The notes under the pieces were generated by a model. The model was not told the origin of the DNA. It made no database searches and saw nothing but the letters and a program-made list of their open reading frames with translations. Positions 6,027 through 7,285 of a stretch of DNA of 7,285 nt are shown one piece after another. Origin of the DNA: an uncultured Gammaproteobacteria bacterium (GTDB lineage: Bacteria; Pseudomonadota; Gammaproteobacteria; SZUA-140); contig CALZMY010000134.1 in NCBI GenBank assembly GCA_945788675.1, positions 1-7,285 of the forward strand, written 5' to 3'. The translations under genes were made by a program, and so were the position numbers. Positions within the stretch are counted from its first letter, which is position 1. Every line of letters begins with the position of its first letter.

Positions 6027-6524
6027 ATGCGTGATCGCCTGAAAGTAGTGATGTTGATCTTTGTAATGGGCTTTTCTGCTGCTGTATCAGCTTCAGGAGC
6101 TGCACCCGATTTTGAGCTTGATGGACTTAAAGGTAAGGTCAAGTTATCCGAGTACAAAGGAAAAGTAGTCTATCTCGACTTCTGGGCATCATGGTGTGGC
6201 CCATGTCGAAAATCATTTCCCTGGATGAATGATTTGCAGGCGCGTTTTAAGAGTGAGGGGTTACGGGTTGTTGCGGTGAACCTGGACTCAAAGAGAGCTG
6301 ATGCTGATGATTTTATTACTCAGATGGAGCCGCGCTTTGATATTGCGTTTGACCCACCAGGCAATGTTGCGGGACGCTATGACCTGCAAGGGATGCCAAG
6401 TGCTTTTTTGATTGATCGCAATGGACAGCTGCATAGTGTGCATTTAGGTTTTCGGGGCAAGGATACCGTCTCGTTAGAGCATGAAATAGAGACATTACTC
6501 AATAATGATAAAATTAAAAATTAA
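6027..6524 (+). CDS. Periplasmic TlpA/ResA-type thioredoxin-fold protein
   Basis: Exported thiol-disulfide oxidoreductase of the AhpC/TSA-TlpA group. The 165-residue precursor has a basic N terminus (MRDRLK), a hydrophobic core (residues 7-20) and a likely signal peptidase I site after VSA (residue 22), leaving a soluble mature protein of about 143 residues. The thioredoxin fold starts at APDFELDGLKGKVKLSEYKGKVVYLDFWASW. The active site is WCGPC with Cys57 and Cys60, and the cis-proline loop is GMPS with Pro124. A strong GGAGG at 6016-6020, 6 bases before the ATG, supports the start. WCGPC with an N-terminal APDF segment is typical of reductases such as ResA, CcmG and TlpA that keep cysteines reduced in the periplasm. 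No cytochrome c maturation gene is nearby, and the next gene encodes a lipoprotein with a C-terminal CGC, which is a plausible substrate. That substrate link is inference. The stop lies 20 bases inside the next gene. Confidence 0.9.
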   Translation: MRDRLKVVMLIFVMGFSAAVSASGAAPDFELDGLKGKVKLSEYKGKVVYLDFWASWCGPCRKSFPWMNDLQARFKSEGLRVVAVNLDSKRADADDFITQMEPRFDIAFDPPGNVAGRYDLQGMPSAFLIDRNGQLHSVHLGFRGKDTVSLEHEIETLLNNDKIKN

Positions 6525-6774
6525 TATTAAGACGTTACTGCATTATAGCTTGTTGTTTTCTTCTCTTTTGCTGAGTGGCTGCTCCACCTTGAAAACGGGA
6601 GGGATGTTTGCAAAAGAGACAGTCGAACCGTGGCATAAAGAATTATTGGCTGAAGAGAGAATGCAGCTAAACCCATACCCACTGGAAAATAGTGCCGATC
6701 AAAAAATTTATTTCAGTCGTGAAAGCGCAAATGGCGGGCAAGGGATTGGTGGCGGAGGTTGTGGGTGCAATTAA
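6505..6774 (+). CDS. DUF4266 family small lipoprotein with C-terminal GGGGCGCN
   Basis: Precursor of 89 residues with a lysine-rich start (MIKLKINIK), a hydrophobic stretch and a lipobox LSGC at 23-26. This predicts cleavage by signal peptidase II and a 64-residue lipoprotein with Cys26 lipidated. Ser at +2 fits sorting to the outer membrane. The mature part contains EPWHKELLAEERMQLNPYPLE and IYFSRESANGG, followed by a glycine run ending exactly in GGGGCGCN (Cys86, Cys88, Asn89). I recognise this as DUF4266: the PW...L...M.L.P.PLE core, the YFS+E segment and the terminal CGCN are its pattern as I remember it. The function is unknown. The two tail cysteines could bind metal, carry a modification or be kept reduced by the thioredoxin encoded just before. 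The gene starts 20 bases inside the upstream gene and its tail codons contain the next gene's ribosome site and start. Confidence 0.9.
   Translation: MIKLKINIKTLLHYSLLFSSLLLSGCSTLKTGGMFAKETVEPWHKELLAEERMQLNPYPLENSADQKIYFSRESANGGQGIGGGGCGCN
6754..6767 (+). promoter_or_regulatory. Ribosome binding site and GTG start of the DUF3570 gene, inside the DUF4266 tail
   Basis: GGAGG (6754-6758) lies 6 bases before GTG (6765-6767). The GGAGG falls in the codons for Gly84-Gly85 of the upstream lipoprotein, and the GTG is formed by the end of the Gly87 codon and the start of the Cys88 codon. This site decides the start of the DUF3570 gene. Later in-frame candidates (TTG 6786, ATG 6831) lack such a site, and ATG 6831 would cut into the signal peptide. 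Confidence 0.75.
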
Positions 6775-7285
6775 AAGATAAGAAGTTGAAATCATATCCC
6801 TCAAAACCATCGGTCCGAAGCGCGCTAATTATGGCGACCTGTACTGTATTATCTGGCTCGTTGTCACCTGCATGCGCAGAAGAGGAGGATGACAGCGCAC
6901 TATCCAGGATAGACCTGTCAACGCTCTATTATTCAGAAGAAGAGCGTGTCTCTGTCAATACAACTCATGTCGCAGTAGAAAATGATCTTGGCGATGATGA
7001 ATTTGTGCGTGCCAATTTTATCTATGACACCATTACCGGGGCCTCGCCCAATGGGCGAATTGTCCCGGCGGATCAGGGCGGTGGTGGGAGTATTCCTTTT
7101 ACCTCGGCCTCTGGTTTTACACTAAATGTGAACGACGTCGGCAGTGCAGGACAAAAATGGCTTACTGAGTTTACCGATAAGAGAGCTGCGATAGATGTAA
7201 GCTGGGAAAAACCAGTTACACGAACGCTAAAGCGTATCTTTGAGGGCAACTTTTCATCCGAAAATGACTTTACCGCATATGGTGC
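6765..7285 (+). CDS. DUF3570 family exported protein, N-terminal part; 3' end outside window
   Basis: The reading frame opens with GTG at 6765 and stays open to the window edge, giving 173 complete codons. It begins MQLKDKKLKSYPSKPSVR, then a hydrophobic core (about 19-33) and a likely signal peptidase I site after SPACA (residue 38), leaving an acidic mature start EEEDD. The visible mature part has alternating strand-like segments (IDLSTLYYSEEERVSVNTT, FVRANFIYDTITGASPNGR, AAIDVSWEKPV) and a Gly-rich loop at 105-108. The FIYDTITGASPNG segment, the aromatic strand pattern and the DUF4266 partner point to DUF3570, a family expected to form an outer-membrane beta-barrel. The barrel is inferred from strand pattern, not shown. 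The gene overlaps the DUF4266 gene by 10 bases, so translation is probably coupled. No function is established that I know of. The later part, including any C-terminal aromatic residue, is outside the window. Confidence 0.85.
   Translation, partial: MQLKDKKLKSYPSKPSVRSALIMATCTVLSGSLSPACAEEEDDSALSRIDLSTLYYSEEERVSVNTTHVAVENDLGDDEFVRANFIYDTITGASPNGRIVPADQGGGGSIPFTSASGFTLNVNDVGSAGQKWLTEFTDKRAAIDVSWEKPVTRTLKRIFEGNFSSENDFTAYG

Noticed and set aside
6786..6833. TTG 6786 or ATG 6831 as the start of the DUF3570 gene
   Set aside because: Neither has a ribosome site; ATG 6831 removes the basic N region of the signal peptide, while GTG 6765 has an ideal GGAGG.
1..7285. CRISPR array, insertion sequence, tRNA or phage attachment site
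   Set aside because: No regularly spaced repeats, transposase-like frame, tRNA-like fold or terminal repeats are visible.

Overview
The window reads as chromosomal DNA of a gammaproteobacterium. The evidence is gene order: lepA-lepB-DUF4845-rnc-era-recO-pdxJ-acpS, all on the + strand, extends the E. coli order (lepA lepB rnc era recO pdxJ acpS) with the extra DUF4845 gene seen in Pseudomonas and many environmental lineages. The proteins also align well by eye with the E. coli versions. Nothing supports a finer placement. There is no tRNA, rRNA, CRISPR array or insertion sequence.

Positions 1-5801 hold the housekeeping operon. It starts inside lepA (elongation factor 4, cut by the window edge). 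Next come signal peptidase I, a small membrane protein of unknown function, RNase III, the 16S-maturation GTPase Era, the recombination mediator RecO, the vitamin B6 enzyme PdxJ and holo-ACP synthase. Spacing is tight, with gaps of 2 to 33 bases and overlaps of 11 bases (rnc/era) and 4 bases (pdxJ/acpS). This suggests one transcript linking translation, secretion, RNA processing, repair and cofactor supply.

Positions 5802-6026 are an AT-rich gap of 225 bases. It has no gene and no convincing terminator. It carries a CRP-like dyad, a second inverted repeat and a short direct repeat, and is best read as the control region of the next unit.

Positions 6027-7285 hold a compact envelope module of three overlapping genes: a periplasmic TlpA-type thioredoxin, a DUF4266 lipoprotein of 89 residues ending in GGGGCGCN, and the N-terminal part of a DUF3570 protein that runs off the window. 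The genes overlap by 20 and 10 bases. The ribosome binding site and GTG start of the DUF3570 gene lie inside the codons for the glycine-cysteine tail of the lipoprotein. The function of this module is not established as far as I know, and it is the most interesting part of the window. Other points worth checking are a Gly in RNase III where E. coli has catalytic-site Asp114, a TTG start of rnc inside a small hairpin, and a near-perfect 20-base palindrome just inside acpS.
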